Both the position numbers and the translations under genes were made by a program. Of a DNA stretch of 24,717 nucleotides, positions 8,865-16,465 are shown piece by piece. Origin of the DNA: Coemansia sp. RSA 922 (lineage: Eukaryota; Kickxellomycota; Kickxellomycetes; Kickxellales; Kickxellaceae); NCBI GenBank assembly GCA_027577415.1, contig JANBQS010000243.1:1-24717 (forward strand), written 5' to 3'. The notes beneath the pieces were generated by a model that saw only the letters and a program-made list of their open reading frames with translations, searched no databases and had not been told where the DNA came from. Each line of letters opens with the position of its first letter. Within the stretch, counting starts at the first letter, position 1.

Positions 8865-8883
8865 TAAAGCACAATCAAAATCG
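8865..8883. repeat. Target-site duplication, right copy (19 bp)
   Basis: TAAAGCACAATCAAAATCG; a single C/A difference from 8582-8600 changes a Trp codon to Cys on the minus strand. One mismatch suggests the insertion is not brand new. Confidence 0.85.
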
Positions 8884-9016
8884 AGATCTCCATAGCCATT
8901 TTTACTAGCGACTAAAAAGTATATATGGTTCTCATCGGGCATGTAAATCGACATGGTAGAAATAGTATCTTTAGTAATTAAAGAAAATGGGAATAAGCAA
9001 GGATACAAAATGTAGC

Positions 9017-9390
9017 AATGAAGGGAAGGGCTTCCTCGGACACCTTAAATAAGGCAGTTGAGTTGTAAGAATCGCTATCGTAGAAAAGGCAAAATATGTC
9101 ACTTTCTCTGAACGGAGGCCAAGTATAACGTATTTTTCAGCGTAGAATAACAGATTCGGAAAGAGAAACACTTCTAATAGGACTTTGGCTGTCTCAGATA
9201 TTTTTACGCAAAGAATGTCCGCAATTGGTGGTTCTACGAGTATCCAAATTGCCCTTAACCGCATTGTCAGCTAAAGGGTGCCCTTTTGAGGTTTTCTTTG
9301 GTGGAAAAAAGGCGCACTTTCCTTTTTGGATGACGCATCGCAAGCAGGGCCAAGAAAAAGGTAGGTTGGAAGAGGAAAGGCAATGCACAA
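9017..9390 (-). repeat. Family-2 conserved upstream region, copy R2
   Basis: Aligns with R1 and R3. It begins about 63 bp upstream of the ATG of the broken gene (8954). On the minus strand it carries a TATA-like TTATTTAAGG (9055-9046), then CCCTTCCCTTCATT and a pyrimidine-rich leader. Its distal part has the GGTGCCC/TTTTGAGGTTTTCTTTGGTGG block also found in R1, R3 and R4. No conserved ORF. Confidence 0.75.
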
Positions 9391-9920
9391 ATTTTTTCAT
9401 GGCATTTGCCGCCTAATTCCATTGGTTTGTAGAGTGCCCGTTTTGATTTGAAAAAGGGAGGATGGTTGCTAGGACTGGCAATAATAGAATCTACTTGAAA
9501 ATTTTCACACGCTTTTCAGTTTCTGTTGTAAGAGTAATATGTAAAGTGTTTGTTTTATTACTTTTATTCGCTGTACTACTCATAGTGCTATTTGTGTAAG
9601 AAAGTATACCCACTTTAAGGAAATATTCTGTAGAAGCCACTGGATATGTCCTAATCTTTCATAGCCAAAGAATTGAAGGCGCCCCACAGCATGGAACATA
9701 AGTCAGCTCTTAAAGCTACACTACCATGCGCCTGTCATTGATGTTTGCCCCACTGAGTACAGTCTGTGATATTCAACGGCAGCTAGGGATACAGGAAATA
9801 CACGCTTTGTTCAGTTATTGTGAGAAATGGTTACGCCACTTTTCAAACAAACCTCATAGACTACACCCCCTCATCGCTGCATGTTCCATATGCTTCTTTT
9901 TAGAGAAAAAAAACAGGTTG
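9391..9920. other. Intergenic, nothing firm
   Basis: A 68-codon plus frame (9726-9932) is present but runs into the TATA box of the next candidate gene and has no domain-like pattern. I see no RNA gene or repeat. Confidence 0.35.
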
Positions 9921-9925
9921 GCAGG

Positions 9926-10173
9926 TATATAAACCTGGTCGCAAGGTCACCTTTTTCCTATTGTTCCAAACTATACCTTCCAACTTCAAATTATTAATAC
10001 TTTTAAGTATAGCAGCGACCTAACATTTCCTTTTCTTTATTTTTAGAATGTCCCTTTTCCTTGTTCTGCTTTTGATTCTTTGCAGCTGCTGGATCAGCTT
10101 GCGCCTTACAGCTACCAACAAGTTGGTGCAGGAGGCTCTTTTGTGTTTGGCGGCAGCACTCATTGTCGGCTGA
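9926..10173 (+). CDS. Candidate small membrane peptide gene with promoter, interrupted by TGA
   Basis: A strong TATA box (TATATAAAC, 9926-9934, embedded in CAGGT...ACCTG) lies 122 bp before an ATG at 10048, the spacing used by real genes in this window. The ATG opens 41 codons to a TGA at 10171: a hydrophobic start (MSLFLVLLLILCSCW) and a second hydrophobic segment (ALLCLAAALIVG). The same frame continues after the TGA for 25 very hydrophobic codons (LIAALAFVLIVIIFTIAFMY) to TAG at 10246-10248. It may be a stop-interrupted membrane gene, or the stretch CTGAC-TTATAG across the TGA may be an intron end. Not recognised; low confidence. Confidence 0.3.
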
Positions 10174-10248
10174 CTTATAGCTGCCCTTGCTTTTGTACTA
10201 ATTGTCATTATTTTTACTATTGCGTTCATGTATATAATTTTCTAGTCT

Positions 10249-10999
10249 AGTAGACTCACCCACCTCTCCAGCTGACACACGCCAGCTGCCCTCGTCATCA
10301 CCGAGTATCACACTGCTCTTGTCTTCATCTCCAGCGCCAATGACGCCTAGCTGCATAGACACTCATGAGGCACAAGAGATTTACAAGCTTCCCGAATTGG
10401 TCCCTACGCCTTTGTTGCCACCTATGTCAAATGTCCCAACAAAAATGTGTCTCATGTAGTTACCTTATCAGAGCAGTGCCATCTCCAGCTTTGTTGCCTG
10501 GTTTATCAGCACTTAGCTTGCAAGACATGTCAGATTCAAACTCTGAGCAAACTGACATACAGCCTAAAGGGTGCGTTCTTATTTCCAATTTAGTGTATTC
10601 AGGAAACCAAATTAGCACATTGTCCATGTCTTTTTTTGACAACTTATCCTGAAACTGCGGCTATCAATTAGAAAATTAGTCTATACTATATCCCTCTTGT
10701 TTTAGTACAAGCAACCAAATCATTTAGACAAACAAGATATTTATAGAGCACCCACTAACTGCTTTGTCAAAGGACAAAGTGACACCTCATGTGGATTCCA
10801 AAATATTACCATTTAGTTATTTAGTTGGTTTGTTATAAGAGTATCAAGTTAATAAATGTTAAAACGGAAAGAAAAGATTCTTCCTGATTCCTTCCCTACA
10901 AGCTGGACAGGCAAGGATATAAATACTGGAACGAATACTATGATCATTACCAGAAGCAAAAGTCACTGATATCACTGTGTGATATCAAACTTAATCAAA
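10249..10999. other. Possible coding relics, then promoter of the 11000 candidate
   Basis: A Pro/Ser/Thr-rich frame with few stops (10235-10459; segment SPAPMTPSCIDTHEAQEIYK) and a following frame (10460-10650; PALLPGLSALSLQDMSDSNS) look protein-like and could be exons or a decayed 3' part of the membrane-peptide gene at 10048; frames do not join without introns. From 10660 on the DNA is AT-rich, with a TATA box ATATAAATA at 10917-10925. Confidence 0.25.
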
Positions 11000-11311
11000 A
11001 TGCTGATCTTATATGAAGCATCCACATGTGACACTACTCGGCTTTCCATGTGGATTGCATAAGCGCAAATTACAGTTTGTTTCAAGGTTTCAGATCTAAT
11101 TGTCTCTTTTTTGAACCTAAATAATATTGGTACAGTTACGGTATTAATTATGGGCGAAGGCCACCCCCCTGTAACCCAGGAGGGCGTTGGACCCGCTGAT
11201 GGTCTCCAGGCCATCAATCCGGATCAAGAAGTGTCTCGGGATCAGCTGAGTATATCCCCGCACATTGATGACAATGATCAAGTACCATCTGTCCCCGAAG
11301 CCACCTTCTAG
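11000..11311 (+). pseudogene. Candidate small gene with an in-frame stop, about 103 codons
   Basis: A TATA box at 10917-10925 precedes an ATG at 11000 by 83 bp. The frame reads 20 codons (MLILYEASTCDTTRLSMWIA), meets TAA at 11060-11062, and then stays open in the same frame for 82 more codons to TAG at 11309-11311. Total length is close to family 1, and the start (ILYEASTCD...) loosely resembles the 4519 protein (ICIEAYCDN...). The second half (MGEGHPPVTQEGVGPADGLQ) is unlike the family. It could be a stop-interrupted family-1 member, two unrelated short ORFs, or noise. Confidence 0.3.
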
Positions 11312-11640
11312 AATGCCGCTTCATTGAACCCCTTTGTTTCTGATTGTTTCGCGAATGCTCCCCGCGACTTTTACACTCCTATTGTCATCCTGCGTTCTTA
11401 TTAGCAGATTGTCGGCGCAATTTATTTGTGCAGCTTTTGACGGCCATACAGCTACCAGCGTAAGGATGTAACACATCCTAAGAAATCCTTAAAAGCCGAG
11501 TATGGCGCCTAGCAATTTGATAGTGGTTTTTCTTGTCTTAAAAACACACATTACATTTCCCTATATCTTTTAGCGACGCTTTCGCTTAATAAGTGTTTTA
11601 TTTTTATCCTAACCCAATTTTGCAATAGTACAGTGCTACA
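11312..11640. other. Intergenic, nothing recognised
   Basis: No ORF, tRNA-like fold or repeat seen. A pyrimidine-rich stretch with CCTAAC lies just before the short ORF at 11641. Confidence 0.35.
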
Positions 11641-11805
11641 ATGTCTTTCTTCAGTGTTCTTAATGCATGTTACATTACACTGTCCGTCATCACATTCCTG
11701 TTGAGAGAGAAAATATATATTTTAAGGTGTTTATTTTTAGTATCAGTTGTCTCTAAAAAAGAACTAATGGCACATGAGTGGAACATTGTAAATACAATTC
11801 TCTAA
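11641..11805 (+). CDS. Short hydrophobic ORF, 54 aa, doubtful
   Basis: ATG 11641 to TAA 11803-11805. It starts MSFFSVLNACYITLSVITFLL, a possible signal/membrane segment that loosely recalls the MSLFLVLL start of the 10048 candidate. Its last third overlaps the conserved family-2 3' flank (11746-11778) and reaches the stop of the opposing gene, which argues against it. No TATA box in a good position. Confidence 0.2.
   Translation: MSFFSVLNACYITLSVITFLLREKIYILRCLFLVSVVSKKELMAHEWNIVNTIL
11746..11778 (-). repeat. Shared 3' flank of family-2 genes, copy 2
   Basis: Partner of 8181-8213; lies about 24 bp past the stop of the 11802 gene. Confidence 0.55.
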
Positions 11806-12260
11806 TATGGCGCTCCTAATGGCCTAATAGGGGGGCTGGGTATCCATTCCTTGACATGTGATGCTGCATCGCGTAACTTTGCTAGATGCTCTTGAGATAG
11901 TTCGCCCAAGAGGGCACCATCTTCACCCCTATGTTGATTACACCCACGCAATTGAAAAATATTGCCCCCATCTGTAAAATGGTCAATTAAAAAAGTCCTA
12001 ATGGCTAGGAAAAACATGCACCCTTCTTTTTTGAAATTAGTGAATCCATTATGGCCCGCTAGTCTATTTCCCATTTCATCTACTTGAATGTAACTGTGAT
12101 GATATGGTACGTCTCTTGTGCTTCCATCTTCCAGCTTATAGCCTTCCTTTAAACGACCTACATCAAAGATGGGAATGTTGGCCTGGAGTACTTTGGAATC
12201 GCAATAAAAGTTTAGAGCTTCATCAACGTAAATAAAGTATAAATAGGCTGCATCAAGCAT
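11802..12260 (-). CDS. Small unknown protein, family 2, 152 aa, intact
   Basis: The best intact member next to a conserved upstream region (R3). ATG at 12258-12260, stop TAG at 11802. N-terminal strand YLYFIYVDEA (residues 6-15), second strand KVLQANIPIF, then YIQVDEMGNRLAG (57-69), EGCMFFLAI (79-87) and DGGNIF (97-102). The last three segments align with the broken gene at 8264 at nearly fixed positions. It has an extra C-terminal tail ending in a Pro-rich stretch (WIPSPPIRPLGAPY) that echoes the IWMPRPPFGQ end of the 6087 gene. No signal peptide, membrane helix or known catalytic motif. A ubiquitin-like core is inferred from the strand/helix order; function unknown. Confidence 0.65.
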   Translation of the reverse strand: MLDAAYLYFIYVDEALNFYCDSKVLQANIPIFDVGRLKEGYKLEDGSTRDVPYHHSYIQVDEMGNRLAGHNGFTNFKKEGCMFFLAIRTFLIDHFTDGGNIFQLRGCNQHRGEDGALLGELSQEHLAKLRDAASHVKEWIPSPPIRPLGAPY

Positions 12261-12335
12261 ACTAACTGGGGTAGTATTAAGTTAATTTTTTTAGTTATTG
12301 CTGAAAGTGAGAATAGAAGTAATGATACAGAAATA

Positions 12336-12717
12336 AAAAGGGAGGGCCATTCAGGCACCTTTTATGAGGCTGTTGAGGTGTAAGAATCGTTTTTGCTGAA
12401 CAGGTGGAGTTTGGCATTTTCTCAGAACGTGGGCTAAGGGTTGTGTGCTTTGTTCGACGTGGAATAGCAGATTCGGAATTAGAAACACAACTAATAAATT
12501 GCTGCCTGTTTCGGATACTTTTACTCAAAGAGCATCTTCATGCAGTGGTTCTATTGGTATCTGAATTGCTTTTTGTATCATTATAAGCCAAAAGGCGCCC
12601 TTTTGAATTTTTCTTTGAAGGTGGCCGAAGGATGTGTTTTTCTTTTTGGCCGCAGCATCTCAGGCATGGCCAATAGTGAAAAGAGTGTATTAGAAAAGAA
12701 AAAGCAACGCAGTGCTT
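12336..12717 (-). repeat. Family-2 conserved upstream region, copy R3
   Basis: Aligns over its length with R1 and R2; closest to R1 (for example TTGTGTGCTTTGTT-GACGTGGAATA-CAGATTCGG). Starts about 75 bp upstream of the ATG at 12260. The TATA-like CATAAAAGGTGCC on the minus strand (12369-12357) is about 100 bp before that ATG. Presumed promoter; no ORF is shared by the three copies. Confidence 0.75.
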
Positions 12718-13074
12718 GGGCACAAAATGTTTGGTCCTAAATCCATTAGTGTGGGCTATGTAAGAAAGTGGAATAATTTTTAAAAATAAAGTGTTCATTA
12801 TACGACGTTGTAATATACTACATGCGCTTTTTAGTAGCAAAGCTAAGCATGTCGACCTCTGCCTCATAATATGTAATGATCATAGCAACAATATGTATTG
12901 AAAAATTATAGAGGGTACTATAAATATATTCACGTCGCCAAAACAAAAATAAAACGCTAACCTCCAAATGTGGTAGTTATTAACTAGGTCATACTTGGAA
13001 ATAACTTGTTGTACCCCTTTTCTTGAATTGAGAGTGGCCAAGAGAACTAGCGCTGTTTACTCTGCGTTTGACAG
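12718..13074. other. Intergenic, no gene
   Basis: AT-rich 3' flank of the 13075 gene on one side and the end of R3 on the other. An overlapping 89-codon plus frame (12995-13264) lies mostly antisense to the 13075 gene and is taken as a shadow. Confidence 0.4.
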
Positions 13075-13479
13075 TTACGCTAACGCCTGCTTCTTCAACT
13101 CCTCGACAATTCCACCAGCCACTCCTGTTAAAATGGAAGGATCGATTAAGCAGCTTGGCAACAGAGGGTCGTCGGAAGAGGATTTGCTTTTTTCTCGAAG
13201 TTTGTTAATTGGTGCTACTTTTCCAATAAGAATATATGCACACGAGGGATACAAATCATTCTGATTAATACCCCATTCTCCCAGCTCTATTCCGTCGCAA
13301 TTTAGCTGGATTCGTCTGTAGTTGGCTGTCATTACAATACCACTCTTTGCAATATATCTGCTCTCTAGGCCATAGAACCCAGAAAATGACCTCAAAAATG
13401 TAGGTTCCACTTTATTTAGGCCCTTCAATCCGAGCTTACCATTAACGTAAATGTAAGGGATTAGTCCTTTGTCAGACAT
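13075..13479 (-). CDS. Small unknown protein, family 2, 134 aa
   Basis: ATG at 13477-13479, TAA at 13075. N-terminal strand IPYIYVNGK (7-15), then a longer, Gly/Ser-rich N-terminal half than in other members, then YRRIQLNCDGIELGEWG (54-70) and CAYILIGKV (80-88). The IQLN and Cys positions (57 and 80) coincide with those of the 11802 gene (58 and 81), while sequence identity elsewhere is very low. The C-terminal part is a helix (GVAGGIVEELKKQALA). Upstream DNA has only a partial copy of the family-2 region (R4). Function unknown. Confidence 0.6.
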   Translation of the reverse strand: MSDKGLIPYIYVNGKLGLKGLNKVEPTFLRSFSGFYGLESRYIAKSGIVMTANYRRIQLNCDGIELGEWGINQNDLYPSCAYILIGKVAPINKLREKSKSSSDDPLLPSCLIDPSILTGVAGGIVEELKKQALA

Positions 13480-13540
13480 AAGAAAAAAGATAAAAACACA
13501 AGAGCAGACATTTGCACAGACTCAATTAGTGTGTCTGCTT

Positions 13541-13712
13541 TTTGACCGACCAAAAAAAGCGTCCCTTTTTTTAAATATTTGGTGGTGGAAAAGGGTATGT
13601 TCTCCTTTTTTGGGCGCTTTATTGTAGGCATTGGCTGGGAAAAGAAAAGAAAGAGGGAAAAAGTGAGCGAGGAGCAACAATGAAGAGTTCTTCGGATGAT
13701 ATTCAGTGTCCA
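13541..13712 (-). repeat. Partial family-2 upstream region, copy R4
   Basis: Matches the distal part of R1: the TTTGGTGG...AAAAGGG block, then ATTGTAGGCAT-GGC and GAGCGA-GAGCA-CAA. The proximal part with the TATA-like box seen in R1-R3 is not recognisable here, though the DNA (13559-13575) is T-rich. It lies 62 bp upstream of the 13075 gene. Confidence 0.55.
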
Positions 13713-14292
13713 ATCCACTGATATGAGTTGTGAGCTTTTATGAATTTCTTGTCCACTACCAGCCTCCATCTCGATTTTTTTAGCACAGCTGTTAAGTCCA
13801 ATTTTATTATGATTACCCAAGTAGAACTTTGAAACCCCCTATTTGGCAATGCCGAAACCTTATTAGACGAAACCATATTTCATGCTACAATGAATGGAAT
13901 AACGGGCGTCGTTGGGGAATTGGCGTCGTTGTCTGTAGCTGACTGCTGATGGTACTCAATCATGAAACGTAGGTGAGGCCATCCACTTGTGAGAGATTCG
14001 CGCTAGCATCCTACTCAAGTTGGCAAAGTCTCATAGCTTTAATCAGCATTGTTAATTGATTAGACATGTGCTCCAAATCAGAGCTCACGAAAGCCGCAGG
14101 ATGTGTTGCTGACTGTTGGGGGAGTGCTTTCAGTCAACGGAGCCAGCCATGACTGAAGACAGAGAAACGAAAGGAATAAAAGGGGAGCAGCTCTATCAAG
14201 CCCACCACACGCCTTCTCTTCTCTCTTTCTCTCTTTTCTTCCTCCTCAATTGCTTACCATATTTTTTTATTACAGTACTTGGACTATTGACG
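13713..14292 (+). promoter_or_regulatory. Intergenic region and promoter of the 14293 gene
   Basis: Family-1 module: CAGTCAACG at 14131-14139, TATA-like AATAAAAGG at 14175-14183, a CT-rich leader at 14211-14252, ATG at 14293 (118 bp after the TATA). A direct repeat GGCGTCGTTG occurs at 13905-13914 and 13922-13931. No other gene is supported; a 119-codon minus frame (13461-13820) is low-complexity UTR-like sequence. Confidence 0.5.
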
Positions 14293-14613
14293 ATGGCTGA
14301 TAAATTAGAACTACACATATGTGCCCATATTGGTGATGTTGACGCGAAGACATGTGTGATAACATGTGGTGAAATGGTGTCACAAATAGGTATCGAAGAC
14401 CTCAAGGAGTATATTGCCAAGAAAATTAAAGGTCGTATAAACATATCCGAGGTTAACATAATCCACCATGAAAAGAAAACGGTATTCGAAGTGTCTCCAT
14501 TTGAAAGCAGGCCACCAGCACTTGACAAAGCTGGCGACCTCTTGAACCTGGTCATATGCGACAATAAGCATTTGGAACTCCTCAATCCTCCATTAAAGAA
14601 TAAAAAAGAGTAG
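14293..14613 (+). CDS. Small unknown protein, family 1 (beta-grasp-like), 106 aa
   Basis: Start at the ATG at 14293; an upstream in-frame ATG at 14116 would place the promoter motif, TATA and CT-rich leader inside the protein, so it is rejected. This is the member that looks most ubiquitin-like: strand 1 (KLELHICAHI, 4-13), strand 2 (AKTCVITCG), helix (GIEDLKEYIAKKIKG), strand 3 (VNIIHHEKK), and a final strand (DLLNLVICDN). The outline also fits a Crinkler-type header (C..G, LK.yI, final hydrophobic strand), but the usual HVLV-P end of that domain and any effector module are missing. No C-terminal Gly-Gly, so conjugation like ubiquitin is not suggested. Function unknown. Confidence 0.65.
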   Translation: MADKLELHICAHIGDVDAKTCVITCGEMVSQIGIEDLKEYIAKKIKGRINISEVNIIHHEKKTVFEVSPFESRPPALDKAGDLLNLVICDNKHLELLNPPLKNKKE

Positions 14614-14682
14614 TGTAGAATACTTTTAGCATAGGATTTGTCAATGTTACTACAAATATATATTACACTTTTTTTATTGTCT

Positions 14683-15003
14683 CTAAACAGTCGAATATCC
14701 ATTACCACGCAACTTTCTTCTCCGCCAGCTGTAAACTGCAAATGCAATGACGCCAAAGACTATGAATATTAGTTGGTTACGGAAGAATAGTCTGCGGTTA
14801 AGCTCCACTGGGTTTTGGCAGGTAATATAGTCAGGCAGTGGGTGCGCGTCCTGGTATTCTTTGGGTACGCCTCCGTTCCACTCGCAGGCTACCTCTTGCT
14901 TGTAGCCATTGAGTTTACAGTAAGCAAGGGTCAATTCGCTGCTGGGACAGGCAATACAAGCACCTTGGTCAACACAGGTAAACTCCTTACTGTAGTCAGT
15001 CAT
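14683..15003 (-). CDS. JTB-like single-pass membrane protein, 106 aa
   Basis: A small Cys-rich ectodomain followed by one transmembrane helix and a short basic tail. Cysteines at residues 10, 16, 19, 29, 40 and 62, with C-x5-C-x2-CP and YC-x-NGY-KQEVAC patterns like the JTB (jumping translocation breakpoint) family. A charged stretch (ELNRRLFFR) leads into the helix (LIFIVFGVIAFAVYSW, about 76-91) and then RRRKLRG. JTB homologues usually begin with a signal peptide; none is visible here, so the true 5' end could be an upstream exon, or the single helix acts as a signal anchor. Converges with the 14293 gene (70 bp between stops) and is divergent from the SREK1-like gene (about 250 bp shared promoter). 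The family call is by pattern recognition. Confidence 0.6.
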   Translation of the reverse strand: MTDYSKEFTCVDQGACIACPSSELTLAYCKLNGYKQEVACEWNGGVPKEYQDAHPLPDYITCQNPVELNRRLFFRNQLIFIVFGVIAFAVYSWRRRKLRGNGYSTV

Positions 15004-15250
15004 TTTGAAATTTCAGGCCAAGAGATGAAAATAAATTATAAAATAAAACGGTTAGCTTTGATAAAATAAAAAACACGAAGGGCGATTGTTCGATTCCAAG
15101 CCTCCTAATAGCAACTTGAGCCAATAATCTTGATCACCGTAGCTCAAACCCCAACTTTTGTTCTTCACGTCCACATAAATTCTTTTGTATTCTTGTTTCG
15201 TATTATTATTTTTTTTCCTTACTCTATTGAAATCACTCGACATAAAAATA

Positions 15251-16348
15251 ATGACGGGTAGCGTTAAAGTAACAAACATATCGAGGCATGTGAACAGTGC
15301 GATTCTCAGCAAATTATTTTCTTTCCTAGGCGACCTAGTCCAATTAGACCTACACCCGAGCCATATAAACCCCGAAGTACAAGAAGCTTTGGTAGAGTTT
15401 CAAGATGCACAAAATATCAAAGCCGCTCTATATCTCTCCGGTACCGAGCTTGGAGACCGCGCGCTTGTAGTCAGCGAAGATACTCTTCCAGCCATTGCCA
15501 CACTTGGCCTCAGACCGACCGGAGCACATGCAATGCCCCTAGCCAACCCGTCAGTAGTAGCCATGATGAACCGACGCCCAATGCACGCTATTCCTGCCAA
15601 CTTGGCTTCGGTAATTCACCCGTCTATTTTGCAATTCGATCCTACAAAAGCCGAAGAAATATCGCGTACGATTTATGTGGGTAATATTGCGTCAAACGTG
15701 GTGGAGCAACAGTTGATGGATTTCTTTTCGGCTTGCGGACCAGTAGCCTACGTCAAAATGGCCGGTGACGGGCTACAGCCCACGAGGTTCGCATTTGTGG
15801 AGTTTGCTGATATGCCGACCGCCCAAGCCGCTCTACAGATGAATGGTATGATGTTGGCAGACCGTCCTCTGAAGGTTAATCACTCGAAGAACGCTATTAA
15901 TAAACCGCCTCGCCCCGCCATTCCCCCTCCAGTCATGGTACAGGTGCCTACTTTGGCTGCTATGGCGTCGTTGCCTAGTAGCGCTGACCCGATGGCTGTT
16001 CGAGTGCAGTCGGGGTATCCTACGCCGGGGACGGGTCTTGCGTGGCCAGTACTAGGTAATGTCAATCCTGCACCCAGCGAGGCTGATAGTGCGCTGACCC
16101 GTCGACTGCGCGAATTGCAGGCCCAGGTGGACGCCAAATACGGTCCACGCCTAGCCGCGGCGGCTGCTGTGCGTAGACGCTACGGTCGGTCGCCGAGCAG
16201 ACACAGGGGGGAGGACCGTCGCGAAAGATCAAGACACCATGATGACAGTGACAGTGACTCTAGACGCTCGCATCGCCGCAGAGATGACTCCTGGTATAGA
16301 AGAGAATATAGATCTCGGAGTACTGAGCGTCATAGACGTCGCCCATAG
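15251..16348 (+). CDS. SREK1-like splicing regulator, two RRMs and an RS tail, 365 aa
   Basis: The ATG at 15251 begins the conserved MTGSVKVTNI strand; an upstream ATG at 15185 only adds a poly-Phe leader. RRM1 covers about residues 4-76 (VKVTNIS, then FSFLGDLVQLDL). A linker carries DPTKAEEI just before RRM2. RRM2 covers about 139-212 with RNP2 TIYVGNI and RNP1 RFAFVEF, followed by ADRPLKVNHSKNAI. The order RRM-linker-RRM-RS and the sequence around RRM2 (MAGDGLQPTRFAFVEFADM) closely resemble animal SREK1 (SRrp86), a modulator of SR proteins in splice-site choice. The C-terminal tail from about residue 300 is rich in Arg-Ser, Arg-Asp and Asp-Ser. Expected to act in the nucleus. The RS tail is much shorter than in animals. 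Confidence 0.88.
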   Translation: MTGSVKVTNISRHVNSAILSKLFSFLGDLVQLDLHPSHINPEVQEALVEFQDAQNIKAALYLSGTELGDRALVVSEDTLPAIATLGLRPTGAHAMPLANPSVVAMMNRRPMHAIPANLASVIHPSILQFDPTKAEEISRTIYVGNIASNVVEQQLMDFFSACGPVAYVKMAGDGLQPTRFAFVEFADMPTAQAALQMNGMMLADRPLKVNHSKNAINKPPRPAIPPPVMVQVPTLAAMASLPSSADPMAVRVQSGYPTPGTGLAWPVLGNVNPAPSEADSALTRRLRELQAQVDAKYGPRLAAAAAVRRRYGRSPSRHRGEDRRERSRHHDDSDSDSRRSHRRRDDSWYRREYRSRSTERHRRRP

Positions 16349-16465
16349 ATTGAATTTTTTCTTTGTTGTTGGGTGATCGACAAAAAAAGTGTCACATAAA
16401 AATAGACTCTTTCAGTCTTTCAAGAATTTATTTTTTATTTTGCATTTTATTCTCTCTTTTAAAAA

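Larger units (their letters stand above)
8264..8954 (-). pseudogene. Family-2 gene split by a retroposed insertion
   Basis: The 5' part starts at an ATG at 8952-8954 and codes 30 residues in family-2 style (HIYFLVAS strand) before running into the insertion and a stop. The 3' part (8264-8600) has no ATG and continues in the same protein: DFDWAL is repeated on both sides because the target site is duplicated. Skipping 8601-8864 and one target copy gives a 135-codon gene. In that numbering IQL falls at residue 60, EGC at 81-83 and DGGN at 99-102, collinear with the 11802 gene (58, 79-81, 97-100). The predicted fold before insertion is strand, strand, helix (GEWMSRIMGACNKHL), strand (NIFIQLNSRG), strand (GCLYVIGF). 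Upstream lies copy R2 of the family-2 region. The gene is presumably dead unless the insertion is spliced out or polymorphic. Confidence 0.75.

Noticed and set aside
9726..9932. 68-codon plus ORF
   Set aside because: It runs into the TATA box of the next candidate gene, has no TATA of its own at the usual distance and no recognisable pattern.
12404..12740. Plus-strand frames inside R3 (60 and 66 codons)
   Set aside because: The frames are not conserved in R1 or R2, so the repeat is not coding on this strand.
13461..13820. 119-codon minus ORF overlapping the start of the 13075 gene
   Set aside because: It covers the R4 repeat and poly-T leader in another frame; low-complexity Phe/Leu/Ser sequence.
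14116..14292. N-terminal extension of the 14293 gene
   Set aside because: It would contain the CAGTCAACG motif, the TATA-like box and the CT-rich leader, and it breaks the size shared by family 1.
15080..15100. B-box-like GTTCGATTCC suggesting a tRNA
   Set aside because: Flanking bases do not form a T-arm stem and no A box, anticodon arm or acceptor stem can be drawn.
15052..15312. 86-codon minus frame in the JTB/SREK1 divergent promoter
   Set aside because: It overlaps the start of the SREK1-like gene and the leader; no domain pattern and no support as a JTB 5' exon.
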